Both the position numbers and the translations under genes were made by a program. A stretch of 64,000 nt of DNA from the NCBI RefSeq assembly GCF_022346995.1, contig NZ_JAKRNM010000015.1, forward strand, positions 1-64,000, in the 5' to 3' direction. The notes under the pieces were generated by a model. That model worked only from the letters and a program-made list of their open reading frames with translations, had not been told where the DNA came from and searched no databases. Below, in pieces: positions 17,397-26,234 of the stretch. Source of the stretch: Paenibacillus sp. ACRRY. GTDB lineage: Bacteria; Bacillota; Bacilli; Paenibacillales; Paenibacillaceae. Positions within the stretch are counted from its first letter, which is position 1; every line of letters begins with the position of its first letter.

Positions 17397-17494
17397 TCTA
17401 CTTTCTATATCAATCTACGAAAAGTTAAAATACTTGTTAAAAGTATACGCCCCACAGGGTGTAAAGTTTCTTGCTGCCCAGGCCCCTTTTGGCT

Positions 17495-18496
17495 CTAGGG
17501 ATGGATAATGACTGTAGATTCGTCCACCCATTCCACGCCTTCTTCGTGGTAGAAGGCCAGCTTCTGCATGAGCTGCACCAGTGCTTCATCCTTGCGCTTC
17601 GCCTCGATCATGACATCAAGTTCCGGCGTATCTGCGGCAATATGACGCAAAAAGGATAGTAGAGGCTCTACTTCAACGCCATCGGCATGTCCACGGATAT
17701 CCTTCTCGCTCTTCGGACTGGATACGTGAATTTTCGGCGGCAATGGCCGATCTGCAGGGGAATCCGCCTGTGCCAGCGGCGACTGCCACGTCTTCCATAT
17801 GTCAGGCCACAAATCCCATGGCTGTTCGCCTTCATTATTGACCCACTGATGATGAATATCCAGCACCATCGGCAGTCCCAAGTGCTGACATACCGCCAGC
17901 GTTTCGGGAACGTTGAATGTTTTGTCATCATTTTCGAGGGTCAACCGTTCCTGGATATCCCGATCAAGCTTCAGAAAATTCTCTTCAAAGCGCAGCGCTG
18001 CACTAGGCTTGTCCCCGTATGCACCACCAATATGTATATTATTCTTGGCAGTGGCATTCAGTCCCATGGCATCCAGCATCCGAACATGATGACGAAGGTC
18101 ACGCATGGAGTTCCTGAGCACTTCCTCCCGCGGCGTACTTAGAACGGTAAAATGATCCGGATGGAAGGATACCCGCATTCCGTTTTCCTTCACAAAATCA
18201 CCAATGGCAGTAAAATCGGACTGGAGTGCCGGGAATGGATCCCAATCCATCAGATCCTCATGTGTCGCCAGCGGAATTAATTTGGAAGAAAAACGATATA
18301 CATGAATATGGCTGCCCTTGTTATGTCTAAGCAACCGTAACGTATTATGCAAATTCTCGGCTGCAATCCGTTCCAGCTTGCGAATGGCTGCATCCCTGTC
18401 ATCGATTTTCTTGAAGCTGGCCATGGTCATCGTGCGGGAAGGAGACGCATTCTCTACCAGCACAGACATCGCCACATAACCAAAACGTACAAGCAT
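17495..18496 (-). CDS. uvsE: UV DNA damage endonuclease
   Basis: UvsE/UVDE family TIM-barrel endonuclease of about 333 residues. It nicks DNA 5' to UV photoproducts and starts an excision repair route independent of UvrABC. The N-terminus MLVRFGYVAMSV, FHPDHFTVLSTP, NIHIGGAYGDK, LENDDKTF, DIHHQWVN and MIEAKRKDEAL are family blocks that carry metal ligands. The ATG at 18496 is preferred: GAGG precedes it and conserved sequence begins there, unlike the upstream in-frame start at 18538. In spore formers the enzyme contributes to UV resistance. Confidence 0.94.
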   Translation of the reverse strand: MLVRFGYVAMSVLVENASPSRTMTMASFKKIDDRDAAIRKLERIAAENLHNTLRLLRHNKGSHIHVYRFSSKLIPLATHEDLMDWDPFPALQSDFTAIGDFVKENGMRVSFHPDHFTVLSTPREEVLRNSMRDLRHHVRMLDAMGLNATAKNNIHIGGAYGDKPSAALRFEENFLKLDRDIQERLTLENDDKTFNVPETLAVCQHLGLPMVLDIHHQWVNNEGEQPWDLWPDIWKTWQSPLAQADSPADRPLPPKIHVSSPKSEKDIRGHADGVEVEPLLSFLRHIAADTPELDVMIEAKRKDEALVQLMQKLAFYHEEGVEWVDESTVIIHP

Positions 18497-18652
18497 GGTG
18501 TTCTTCCTCTCTGTTAGGGCGGAATTCCTGCCTGGCATCTGCTGCCGTCAGGATTTCCCGTCACTGTATATAACCAAGTTTTACCCTAAAAGAAAGTCCG
18601 TAATCGCTTGCCTCACAATTCCGTTCATTGGTCCCATACGATGAAATAAGGA

Positions 18653-18976
18653 TTACCCCTGTGCCTGTTCTCCAAAGAACATTTCGTCCGCAAGTGCAGT
18701 CTGAACACGGGATTCTTCCTCATTCAGCTTGCGGATGAGCAGCATCTCCACTTCAGTTACTTCCTGCCCTTGGAAGTTGATCTCTGCAATGGAAGCAACG
18801 ATCTTGACGATGGCTACAGCCACGTTGTCAGGTGTATAGGCAATAACCTTCTGTCCGGTCGGAAAGACCCGGAAGCCCTGTTTTACCATTTTCCCGCGGC
18901 CGTATTCCAGCAGTTCAAACAGCTCCTGCTCGCTCTTGAATTTGCATACGGAATTGAATTCAGTCTGAAATCCCAT
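18653..18976 (-). CDS. Conserved hypothetical protein, 107 residues
   Basis: Small soluble protein of mixed alpha/beta pattern, beginning MGFQTEFNSVCKFKSEQELFE, with a central beta-rich stretch (GFRVFPTGQKVIAYTP). GGAGG seven bases before the ATG supports it. No membrane segment, signal peptide or known catalytic motif. It sits between uvsE and ddl on the same strand, with gaps of 157 and 61 bases, so co-transcription is uncertain. Function unknown. Confidence 0.75.
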   Translation of the reverse strand: MGFQTEFNSVCKFKSEQELFELLEYGRGKMVKQGFRVFPTGQKVIAYTPDNVAVAIVKIVASIAEINFQGQEVTEVEMLLIRKLNEEESRVQTALADEMFFGEQAQG

Positions 18977-19036
18977 CCATACTCCTCCTTGTAAAGTCTT
19001 TTACGTGAATGTAAACAAGAGTTCCATTTTAGAAAT

Positions 19037-20137
19037 TTAAGCCTGTACGCCGTTCTCGTAGTTCAGTGCTTGCTTGCGGTTGTACCGCTCCAATGCCAGC
19101 TCAATCATGCGATCCAGCAGTTCCGCATACGATACGCCCGTCTCGCGCCACAGCAACGGATACATGCTATACGGAGTAAAGCCAGGCATTGTGTTTACTT
19201 CATTAATAAGCAATGCCCCATCCGATTTGCGAATGAAGAAGTCAGCCCGGGAAATACCGTTGCCCTCAATCGCGCGGAATGCCTGCAAGGCTGCCTCACG
19301 GATACGATCAGCGGCTTCAGAATCCAGTGGAGCGGGAATCAGCATCTGTGATTGGCCATCAATATACTTGGCTGCATAGTCATAATATTCACCAGAGGAT
19401 ACGATTTCTCCTGGCACCGAGGCCATCGGCTCATCATTACCAAGTACACTTACTTCCACCTCGCGTGCCTCAACAAACTCCTCAATAACAACCTTCGTGT
19501 CGTATCGCAGCGCAAATTCAACGGCCGTCTTCAGTTCATCCCGGTTGCGTGCTTTTGAGATCCCTACGCTGGAGCCGAGGTTCGCCGGTTTGATGAAACA
19601 TGGGTAGCCCAGCTGCTCCTCCACTTGGAGGATCATGTCGTGCTCGGTCTGCTTCCACTGGGTCGCATTAAAATAAGTAAAGGCACATTGGTCGATTCCA
19701 GCCTGCGCAAACAGCTTTTTCATGACCACTTTGTCCATACCGCCTGCTGAAGCCAGTACACCTGCACCCACATAAGGCATATCCGCCATCTCGAACATCC
19801 CTTGGATCGTACCATCCTCACCAAACGTGCCGTGCAGCAGCGGGAACATAACGTCCAGTGCATCTTCTCCGCCATACAAACGTGCAAACAAGGCGTTCAG
19901 CGCTTCCTGGGTTCCACCTGCCGCCTGCTCCAGCTTCAGATCCTCAATCTGTGCGAATGGCGCGTGCATTACAGATCCTTTTTTCCATGTCCCCTGCTTG
20001 GAGATATAAAAAGGAACCAGTTCATACTTCTCATAATCAAAAGCGTTCGTTACAGCAAACGCCGTTTGCAGCGATACTTCGTGTTCCCCTGATTTTCCGC
20101 CGTAAACGACGCCAACTGTTAATTTATCCATGCTCAT
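19037..20137 (-). CDS. ddl: D-alanine--D-alanine ligase
   Basis: ATP-grasp enzyme of about 366 residues that makes D-Ala-D-Ala for peptidoglycan precursors in the cytosol. Motifs: GGKSGEHEVS at the N-terminus, HGTFGEDGTIQGM, KPANLGSSVGI (ATP binding) and INEVNTMPGFT at the metal site. The ATG at 20137 follows GGAGG by six bases; an ATG two codons later is possible. The sequence looks like a housekeeping Ddl, not the D-Ala-D-Lac ligases of van clusters, although a vanRSYZ-like operon lies about 5 kb away. Confidence 0.94.
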   Translation of the reverse strand: MSMDKLTVGVVYGGKSGEHEVSLQTAFAVTNAFDYEKYELVPFYISKQGTWKKGSVMHAPFAQIEDLKLEQAAGGTQEALNALFARLYGGEDALDVMFPLLHGTFGEDGTIQGMFEMADMPYVGAGVLASAGGMDKVVMKKLFAQAGIDQCAFTYFNATQWKQTEHDMILQVEEQLGYPCFIKPANLGSSVGISKARNRDELKTAVEFALRYDTKVVIEEFVEAREVEVSVLGNDEPMASVPGEIVSSGEYYDYAAKYIDGQSQMLIPAPLDSEAADRIREAALQAFRAIEGNGISRADFFIRKSDGALLINEVNTMPGFTPYSMYPLLWRETGVSYAELLDRMIELALERYNRKQALNYENGVQA

Positions 20138-20269
20138 GCGTAACCTCCGATTATCTGTGCATGATGCTGTCATACCTGTATGGTCAGCATCAATTTTATT
20201 CTTTCTTAGGGCTTATTTTACACGGAACTGAATGTCCACGTCATCCAATCCCTGTATATCTTTCTTCAA

Positions 20270-21268
20270 TTAAAACTCATCTGCAATATGAAAAAGCCGG
20301 TACACCGTCCGCTCCGTCCAAGCGTAAGAATCCCGGTAATCCCAATAGCGGTGGCGACTGCTGACCGTATGTGCATTGACGAGCGGCATGCCTCCCGCAT
20401 CGAAGGCAGTCACAACAGTACTATGCTGAAACCTGCCGTCTCCGTCCCAATCGTAGAGAATGACATCTCCGAGCATCAACTGTTCGGGGCGATCCACTTC
20501 GGTTGCTGTCAGACCCCAGCTGCTGCTCCCCAGATACCGCTCCAGACTGTTGGATACAGCCCAGCTGTAGCTCCACATTTCGGTGCTGTTCACATAGCCT
20601 TTGTACCACCAGCCCGCTTCTCTTCTACCAGTATAGTGGATGGGTGCTCCCCCTGCAAAGAGACATTGGGAGACGTAATTGGTGCAGTCTACCTCGAATT
20701 CCTCAAATGCCGGGTTTCCCGCATTCCACCACCGATCTGCATAAGCAACAGCCAGGTCTCGCCGGTATAATTGCTGCCTGGAACTTCTTCCCTGGCCAAG
20801 CACTTCCCTGTTCAGCAGCGGCCGATTAATCGCCTGTACAAAATCCGCTTGCTGAAAAGGTCTCCCTTCCCCTGCCGGACGCCGCTCCGGAACTTCTCTT
20901 TCGACCCGTCCAATCATCCAGGTGCCACCCTGCCTAAAAAAGGTCAACCGTTCCCGCTCAATCCGATCCTCCCGGTGGGTGATTCCACTCTTCTCGTAGA
21001 AAAGCCTGCTGTAAAGTTGTACATCCACCACCGATTCTTCCGGACCTTCCGTAACCGTACGCACAAGCTTGGCACTGGTCTCGCTGCGAAGAGGCACTGC
21101 ACGCCGTTTGCGATACCAATCGTCCAGTCTGGCCATACGCTCTCCCCGCTCCAGCACAAATTCCGGATCCGTGACAATCCGCTCGCTCGTCTGTGGACGA
21201 TAGTCGATTTCGCATCGGTTGTACTGGTTCACATAGGTGTATAAGGCACTCTTCCATTCCCTTTCCAA
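20270..21268 (-). CDS. Protein with C-terminal Amidase_6-type (Cys-His) domain
   Basis: About 332 residues. The C-terminal 150 residues match the putative amidase domain (Amidase_6, NlpC/P60-like fold): the presumed catalytic Cys in EVDCTNYVSQCLFAGG, GDVILYDWDGDGRFQHSTVV with the conserved His, and NAHTVSSRHRYWDY. The N-terminal part is charged and has no family I recognise. There is no signal peptide, so secretion would need another route, for example spore or mother-cell release. The TTG at 21268 is chosen because AAAGGGGG lies eight bases upstream; the upstream GTG has no ribosome site. Substrate unknown; cell-wall peptide is a reasonable guess. Confidence 0.82.
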   Translation of the reverse strand: MEREWKSALYTYVNQYNRCEIDYRPQTSERIVTDPEFVLERGERMARLDDWYRKRRAVPLRSETSAKLVRTVTEGPEESVVDVQLYSRLFYEKSGITHREDRIERERLTFFRQGGTWMIGRVEREVPERRPAGEGRPFQQADFVQAINRPLLNREVLGQGRSSRQQLYRRDLAVAYADRWWNAGNPAFEEFEVDCTNYVSQCLFAGGAPIHYTGRREAGWWYKGYVNSTEMWSYSWAVSNSLERYLGSSSWGLTATEVDRPEQLMLGDVILYDWDGDGRFQHSTVVTAFDAGGMPLVNAHTVSSRHRYWDYRDSYAWTERTVYRLFHIADEF

Positions 21269-21483
21269 GCTTGTGTCCCCCTTTGGCACTTGAGTTCTCT
21301 CTGGAAAATACAGTTGTGCATACTACTTCTATTCATATGAGGCGTATACCGGTTGTATGTGTTCCACTCAAGGATCGAGTGCCGAAAATCGGAGACTTCG
21401 TCAGCAGGAAGTATCGTAACGAACCAATATTAACGAAAACGCCTTCATTGTTCGTAAAGCTTGTTTGGACAGGCAAAAAGCCC

Positions 21484-21512
21484 TTTACGTACGGAGGTGA
21501 AAACGGTATACT
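21484..21512 (+). promoter_or_regulatory. Predicted sigma-A promoter of aconitase
   Basis: TTTACG (21484-21489) and TATACT (21507-21512) are 17 bases apart. Transcription would start near 21519, about 130 bases before the gene, immediately ahead of the palindromic operator at 21532-21558. The rest of the 360-base gap from 21269 to 21651 shows no gene; the strong site AAGGAGG lies just before the start. Confidence 0.55.
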
Positions 21513-21531
21513 TAATACTAAAGTTGCAATT

Positions 21532-21558
21532 ATGAAATTACGTTTCATCTGATGAAAC
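21532..21558 (+). promoter_or_regulatory. Triple half-site operator upstream of aconitase
   Basis: Three 7-base half-sites in alternating orientation, each separated by 3 bases: ATGAAAT-TAC-GTTTCAT-CTG-ATGAAAC. The last two form the 17-bp palindrome GTTTCAT-N3-ATGAAAC, which recurs in front of the IclR-family gene at 35636. The 10-base period puts successive half-sites on the same face of the helix. The position just past the predicted transcription start suggests repression. Confidence 0.6.
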
Positions 21559-21651
21559 CAACGAACAAGGACACGGAACGATGAAGGCCTGTTCTTCCAC
21601 TTAAATGAACTTTATCTTCATCTCACCGACACATTTTAAGGAGGTACATGT

Positions 21652-24366
21652 ATGTCAGCCAAGAACCATTTCTCCGCAGCCCGCAGTCTTGAGGTCGGAG
21701 GCAAGTCTTACCGCTACTACAGTCTCGATGCTCTTCAGGAAGGCGGCTACGGCGACCTTTCCAAGCTTCCCTTCTCCATTAAAGTGCTGCTCGAAGCAGC
21801 AGTTCGTCAGTTCGACGGACGCGCGATTACCGAAGAACATGTGAAACAACTTACCGGCTGGGCAGAAGGCCGTGACAATAACAAGGAAATTCCATTTATC
21901 CCTGCACGTATCGTCCTGCAGGACTTCACTGGCGTACCGGTTGTCGTGGATCTTGCCGCGATGCGTGATACGGTGAAAAAGGCAGGCGGCGATCCAAAAC
22001 AGATTAACCCGCTCGTGCCGGTTGACCTCGTTATCGACCACTCCGTTATGGTTGATGCATTCGGAACCAACGACGCTCTCGACTACAACATTAAGGTTGA
22101 GTTCGAGCGTAACGAAGAGCGCTATCGCTTCCTGCGCTGGGCACAGACGGCGTTCAACAACTTCCGTGCTGTACCGCCATCCACAGGGATCGTTCACCAA
22201 GTTAACCTGGAGTACCTGGCTTCCGTCGCTGCAACCAAAACGGTTGACGGCGAAACCGTCGTGTTCCCGGATTCCCTCGTAGGTACGGACTCCCACACCA
22301 CCATGATCAACGGACTCGGCGTTGTTGGTTGGGGTGTTGGCGGAATTGAGGCCGAAGCAGGAATGCTTGGTCAACCACTGTACTTTGTAACACCTGACGT
22401 TATCGGTTTCAAATTGACAGGCAGCCTGAGCGAAGGCGCAACAGCTACGGATCTGGCTCTCACTGTCACTCAAATGCTTCGTAAAAAAGGCGTAGTCGGC
22501 AAATTTGTCGAATTCTACGGTCCAGGCCTTGCCAACATCAGCCTCGCTGACCGTGCGACTGTTGCCAACATGGCACCGGAATACGGCGCTACGATTGGTT
22601 TCTTCCCTGTCGATAGCGAAACATTGAACTATATGCGCAGTACAGGACGTTCCGACGAGCAAGTGGATCTGGTTGAAGCTTATTACAAAGCACAAGGCAT
22701 GTTCCGAACTTCCAGCACGGTTGATCCAGAATTCACCGACGTGATCGAGCTGGATCTCGCTTCCGTGGTACCAAGTCTCGCAGGTCCTAAGCGTCCACAG
22801 GATCGCATCGAACTGACGCAAATGAAAGAAAGCTTCAACAGCATCATTCGTACTCCGGTCGATAAAGGCGGATACGGACTGAGCGATGAGAAGATTGAAG
22901 AAACAGTGCCTGTGAAGCACCCTGACGGTTCCACTAGTGAACTGAAAGCAGGCGCGGTTGTGATTGCAGCCATCACAAGCTGCACCAACACATCCAACCC
23001 AAGCGTTATGCTTGGAGCGGGTCTACTGGCGAAAAAAGCAGTTGAGCGCGGTCTGACCAAACCAGGCTACGTAAAAAGCAGCTTGACTCCAGGTTCCCTT
23101 GTTGTTACCGAGTATCTCGAAAAGTCAGGCCTGAACGTATACCTCGACCAGCTCGGATTTAACGTTGCCGGTTACGGCTGTGCAACTTGTATCGGTAACT
23201 CCGGCCCGCTGCCAGACGAAGTAAGCGAAGCCATTGCCGAGAACGATATGACTGTAGCGGCTGTATTGTCCGGTAACCGTAACTTCGAAGGCCGTGTGCA
23301 TGCTCAGGTAAAAGCCAACTATCTGGCTTCTCCACCACTCGTGGTAGCTTACGCTCTCGCGGGTACGGTCAATATTGATTTTGCTACCGATCCAATCGGT
23401 TATGATACGAATAACGAACCAGTCTTCCTGAAAGACCTCTGGCCTAGCTCCGAGGAAATCAAGGATGCGATTGCAAGCTCACTGAATGCTCAGATGTTCC
23501 GCAACAAATACGAGAATGTATTTACAGCCAATGAGCGCTGGAATAACATCCCTGTACCGGAAGGCGAGCTGTATGAGTGGGATCCAAACTCCACGTACAT
23601 TCAGAACCCGCCGTTCTTCCAAAACCTTGGCGACAAGCTGACTGATATTGCAGACATCCGTTCTGCACGTGTTATGGCTTTGCTTGCTGACTCCGTAACA
23701 ACGGATCACATCTCGCCAGCCGGTAACATTGCTCCATCCAGTCCAGCCGGACTGTATCTGAAAGAGCATGGCGTAGAACGCAAAGACTTCAACTCGTACG
23801 GCTCACGCCGTGGTAACCATGAAGTCATGATGCGCGGTACGTTTGCCAACATTCGTATTCGTAACCAGGTGGCTCCAGGTACAGAAGGTGGTATTACGAA
23901 GTACCTGCCAACAGATGAAGAGATGTCCATCTACGATGCTTCCATGAAGTATCAGGACGAAGGTCAGAACCTGATCGTTATTGCAGGTAAAGAGTATGGT
24001 ACAGGCAGCTCCCGTGACTGGGCGGCAAAAGGTACATTCCTGCTCGGCGTAAAAGCCGTTATCGCAGAAAGCTTCGAGCGTATCCACCGCAGCAACCTGG
24101 TGGGCATGGGCGTTATGCCACTGCAATTCCAGGAAGGCCATGGCTGGTCCAGCCTCGGTCTGAACGGACGTGAGACGTATGACATCACAGGCCTCAGCAA
24201 TGATGTGAAGCCTGGACAAGAGTTGACGGTTACGGTAACCCGTGAAGACGGAACCAAGTTCGACTTCCCTGTCATCGCTCGTCTCGACAGCATGGTTGAC
24301 GTAGACTACTACCACAACGGTGGTATCCTGCAAACCGTATTGCGTCAAATGATGAAAAAAGCTTAA
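21652..24366 (+). CDS. acnA: Aconitate hydratase
   Basis: Aconitase A (CitB type), 904 residues, a TCA-cycle enzyme converting citrate to isocitrate; in Bacillus it also binds RNA when its cluster is lost. The [4Fe-4S] ligands are visible in ITSCTNTSNPSV and GYGCATCIGNSGPL. TDSHTTMINGLGVVGWGVGG and, in the swivel domain, GTGSSRDWAAKG and AESFERIHRSNLVGMGV are present. AAGGAGG precedes the ATG at 21652. Codon use is strongly biased, as in highly expressed genes. The operator upstream predicts control by an IclR-type factor; no clear CcpC-type ATAA/TTAT dyad was found. Confidence 0.98.
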   Translation: MSAKNHFSAARSLEVGGKSYRYYSLDALQEGGYGDLSKLPFSIKVLLEAAVRQFDGRAITEEHVKQLTGWAEGRDNNKEIPFIPARIVLQDFTGVPVVVDLAAMRDTVKKAGGDPKQINPLVPVDLVIDHSVMVDAFGTNDALDYNIKVEFERNEERYRFLRWAQTAFNNFRAVPPSTGIVHQVNLEYLASVAATKTVDGETVVFPDSLVGTDSHTTMINGLGVVGWGVGGIEAEAGMLGQPLYFVTPDVIGFKLTGSLSEGATATDLALTVTQMLRKKGVVGKFVEFYGPGLANISLADRATVANMAPEYGATIGFFPVDSETLNYMRSTGRSDEQVDLVEAYYKAQGMFRTSSTVDPEFTDVIELDLASVVPSLAGPKRPQDRIELTQMKESFNSIIRTPVDKGGYGLSDEKIEETVPVKHPDGSTSELKAGAVVIAAITSCTNTSNPSVMLGAGLLAKKAVERGLTKPGYVKSSLTPGSLVVTEYLEKSGLNVYLDQLGFNVAGYGCATCIGNSGPLPDEVSEAIAENDMTVAAVLSGNRNFEGRVHAQVKANYLASPPLVVAYALAGTVNIDFATDPIGYDTNNEPVFLKDLWPSSEEIKDAIASSLNAQMFRNKYENVFTANERWNNIPVPEGELYEWDPNSTYIQNPPFFQNLGDKLTDIADIRSARVMALLADSVTTDHISPAGNIAPSSPAGLYLKEHGVERKDFNSYGSRRGNHEVMMRGTFANIRIRNQVAPGTEGGITKYLPTDEEMSIYDASMKYQDEGQNLIVIAGKEYGTGSSRDWAAKGTFLLGVKAVIAESFERIHRSNLVGMGVMPLQFQEGHGWSSLGLNGRETYDITGLSNDVKPGQELTVTVTREDGTKFDFPVIARLDSMVDVDYYHNGGILQTVLRQMMKKA

Positions 24367-24400
24367 TTACATTAACAATTAAGGTGATAAATTAATATAG

Positions 24401-24447
24401 AAAGCTCCCCGCTACGTGCGTTTGGCACGAGATGGGGAGCTTTTTTT
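24401..24447 (+). terminator. Terminator after aconitase
   Basis: AAAGCTCCCC pairs with GGGGAGCTTT around a loop that holds a GTGCG/GGCAC fold, followed by seven T. Confidence 0.93.
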
Positions 24448-24468
24448 GTATTTCTTATTAAACGGCTT

Positions 24469-24783
24469 CTAAAAATCTATTCTTATTGCAACTTCCGAAT
24501 CATCAGGCGGCGAAGGGATGCGATATATCCCCCTGCAGTTTAATTTCTCCACGTTGATCCAGTCCATGAAGTCATCCCCTCCATAACTCCGAACAAAAAC
24601 GGCGTATTCCAACTTGCCATCATGATCAATGGACTCTGTATATTCTGTAAATGGGTGCTTTCCCTCTATACTCTGCAAAAAATCGGAAAATTCACTTCTC
24701 CACTCTTCCATCTGCTCTGCATATTGATCGGGAACATAATAATAGAAACCATCTGGCGTATAGTACGAAATTTTCATTATCAT
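24469..24783 (-). CDS. Hypothetical protein, 104 residues (AT-rich pair, downstream gene)
   Basis: Acidic soluble protein rich in Tyr and Phe: ISYYTPDGFYYYVP at the N-terminus, then YAEQMEEWRSEFSDFL, DGKLEYAVFVRSYGGDDFMDW and IPSPPDDSEVAI. No membrane segment or signal. GGAGG eight bases before the ATG at 24783 supports it. It follows the next gene by 25 bases, forming a two-gene unit. Base composition is more AT-rich than the neighbours, hinting at transfer. The size and acidic, aromatic-rich composition resemble immunity or antitoxin-like proteins, but no family is recognised. Confidence 0.72.
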   Translation of the reverse strand: MIMKISYYTPDGFYYYVPDQYAEQMEEWRSEFSDFLQSIEGKHPFTEYTESIDHDGKLEYAVFVRSYGGDDFMDWINVEKLNCRGIYRIPSPPDDSEVAIRIDF

Positions 24784-24808
24784 TCTTATATCCTCCTACA
24801 GTTACAGA

Positions 24809-25210
24809 TTAAAGTTTCAAGATCTCCATACCTTCTTTCAGTTGTTCTGACACAGCAGTGTAATATTCAATGCCACCTGATAATTCCTGTTTGGTTTTAT
24901 GTACGAGATAATAGGAATATTTCTGCATTAGTTCAGGTCCGGATAACTCAATGGGCAAGTGAATGATCTCAACATCATCTCTGTCAAAATAATAACGATA
25001 GCCTCTCTCTGACCGCCCAACATTCATTACTGTCTTTATGACTAACAACTCATCACGAGTACAACTGTTAATCAAATCTGATCTTTTCTGTTCTAAAGCA
25101 CGCACTACTTCTTCGCCAAGGTGACTCAGCTTAGCTTCAGCCATTTCACTTTCGATTTCCATGATTGCTCTCATTCTACCTGTCAAGCTTATAGCTAATG
25201 AATATAACAA
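24809..25210 (-). CDS. Hypothetical protein, 133 residues (AT-rich pair, upstream gene)
   Basis: Mostly helical soluble protein with a charged core (EMAEAKLSHLGEEVVRAL) and the stretch CTRDELLVIKTVMNVGRSER. The open frame extends to 25360, but AAAGGAGG seven bases before the TTG at 25210 makes this the best start; the upstream extension is low quality and Cys-rich. It is followed closely by the gene at 24469-24783. The pair is AT-rich and lies between aconitase and the van-like operon. Function unknown; I recognise no domain. Confidence 0.65.
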   Translation of the reverse strand: MLYSLAISLTGRMRAIMEIESEMAEAKLSHLGEEVVRALEQKRSDLINSCTRDELLVIKTVMNVGRSERGYRYYFDRDDVEIIHLPIELSGPELMQKYSYYLVHKTKQELSGGIEYYTAVSEQLKEGMEILKL

Positions 25211-25346
25211 TAAATATCCTCCTTTGTTAATATATAGTTTAGCCATCTTTGGTCCTACTCTACCGCAATAGGGAGCCCATCCGCAAACCCCTTCTGGGAG
25301 ACTAGAGTTATCAAACTCCTGACAGAAAGACATACAAAAAACAAAA

Positions 25347-25385
25347 AAGCTTTCCACCACAGTATTAGAACGTGATGAAAAGCTT
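25347..25385 (-). terminator. Terminator of the van-like operon
   Basis: On the minus strand AAGCTTTTCATCAC pairs, with two mismatches or G-U pairs, with GTGGTGGAAAGCTT, followed by TTTTTTG and more T. It closes the transcript running from the VanR-like gene to the small membrane protein gene. Confidence 0.78.
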
Positions 25386-25433
25386 AATATGAGGCATATA
25401 AGAATGCTCTATTTATTTAAGGTCAGCATCTAC

Positions 25434-25643
25434 CTAGTGTCCAATATGATGTGACGCCTCATCCAGCAGCTGTATTGTACCCATGATCAGAAATAGACAT
25501 GACATGGCGATCAGCGACCCTCCGACCCATCTTGACAGGATCACTCGTTCCACGATCTGCCGACTCGAGCCAACTGTTATACTTTGCGGGTACACAAGAA
25601 ACATCAAACCTGTGCTCATCAATAGTACAGTGATTAGGATCAT
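25434..25643 (-). CDS. Small membrane protein, 69 residues
   Basis: Two hydrophobic segments (ILITVLLMSTGLMFLVYP, then WVGGSLIAMSCLFLIMGTI) separated by a short polar loop; the C-terminus is His-rich. GGAGGG precedes the ATG. It begins 11 bases after the VanZ-like gene and is the last gene before a terminator, so it belongs to the van-like operon. No family recognised. Confidence 0.75.
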   Translation of the reverse strand: MILITVLLMSTGLMFLVYPQSITVGSSRQIVERVILSRWVGGSLIAMSCLFLIMGTIQLLDEASHHIGH

Positions 25644-25654
25644 AATCTCCCTCC

Positions 25655-26206
25655 TTACACATGACTCTCCTTAGGATTATACTCCTTTTTCACCGATCTG
25701 GATTCTCCGCCAACCAATAACTGCTTCATGCCGAGAGCCATGGTAAACAGAATATAGCCAATCACCCCACCTAATGTATTTAGCATCAGATCGTCCACAT
25801 CGAATATGCCCATGCCAGTAAGCAGCTGTGTTACTTCATAGACTAGACTTAGAAGCAGAGATGACAGAAATACGTTCGCCCCTGATAGCAGCTTGTTACC
25901 CATCAGCATCGGGATGAACATCCCCAGTGGAATGAAAGCCATCACATTGCCCACCAGATGGATTGCGGTGCCTGGACGATGCAGTGACAGGCTGTTCCAA
26001 TCTCTTGAGATTTCCTGAAATGGCGTCAGGTTGACGGTTCGTGTATGAATCAGATCTGGTTGATGTAGGAAAGCCATAAGCTGGACCCTGACTACTTCAA
26101 AGTCAACCGGACCTCCTTTAAAGAGAATGAGCTTGGTTAGCAGATATAAATAGATGATTAACACGGCAATCCAAAGGATTTTATGTTTGCTTTTTCTCTG
26201 CCTCAT
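25655..26206 (-). CDS. VanZ family protein
   Basis: Integral membrane protein of 183 residues with about five hydrophobic segments. VanZ-family features are visible: NLTPFQEI after the first segment, LVGNVMAFIPLGMFIP, SLVYEVTQLLTGMGIFDVDDLMLNTLGGVIGY. VanZ proteins give low-level teicoplanin or lipoglycopeptide resistance in some organisms; many homologues have no known role. GGAGGG precedes the ATG. Its place behind VanY-, VanS- and VanR-like genes supports a cell-wall stress function. Confidence 0.92.
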   Translation of the reverse strand: MRQRKSKHKILWIAVLIIYLYLLTKLILFKGGPVDFEVVRVQLMAFLHQPDLIHTRTVNLTPFQEISRDWNSLSLHRPGTAIHLVGNVMAFIPLGMFIPMLMGNKLLSGANVFLSSLLLSLVYEVTQLLTGMGIFDVDDLMLNTLGGVIGYILFTMALGMKQLLVGGESRSVKKEYNPKESHV

Positions 26207-26234
26207 GTTGAAGACCCTCCTTTGTGCAGCCCTG

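Noticed and set aside
21655..22920. A 421-codon open frame antisense to aconitase.
   Set aside because: It has no ribosome site and no recognisable protein pattern; it results from the strong codon bias of the highly expressed acnA on the other strand.
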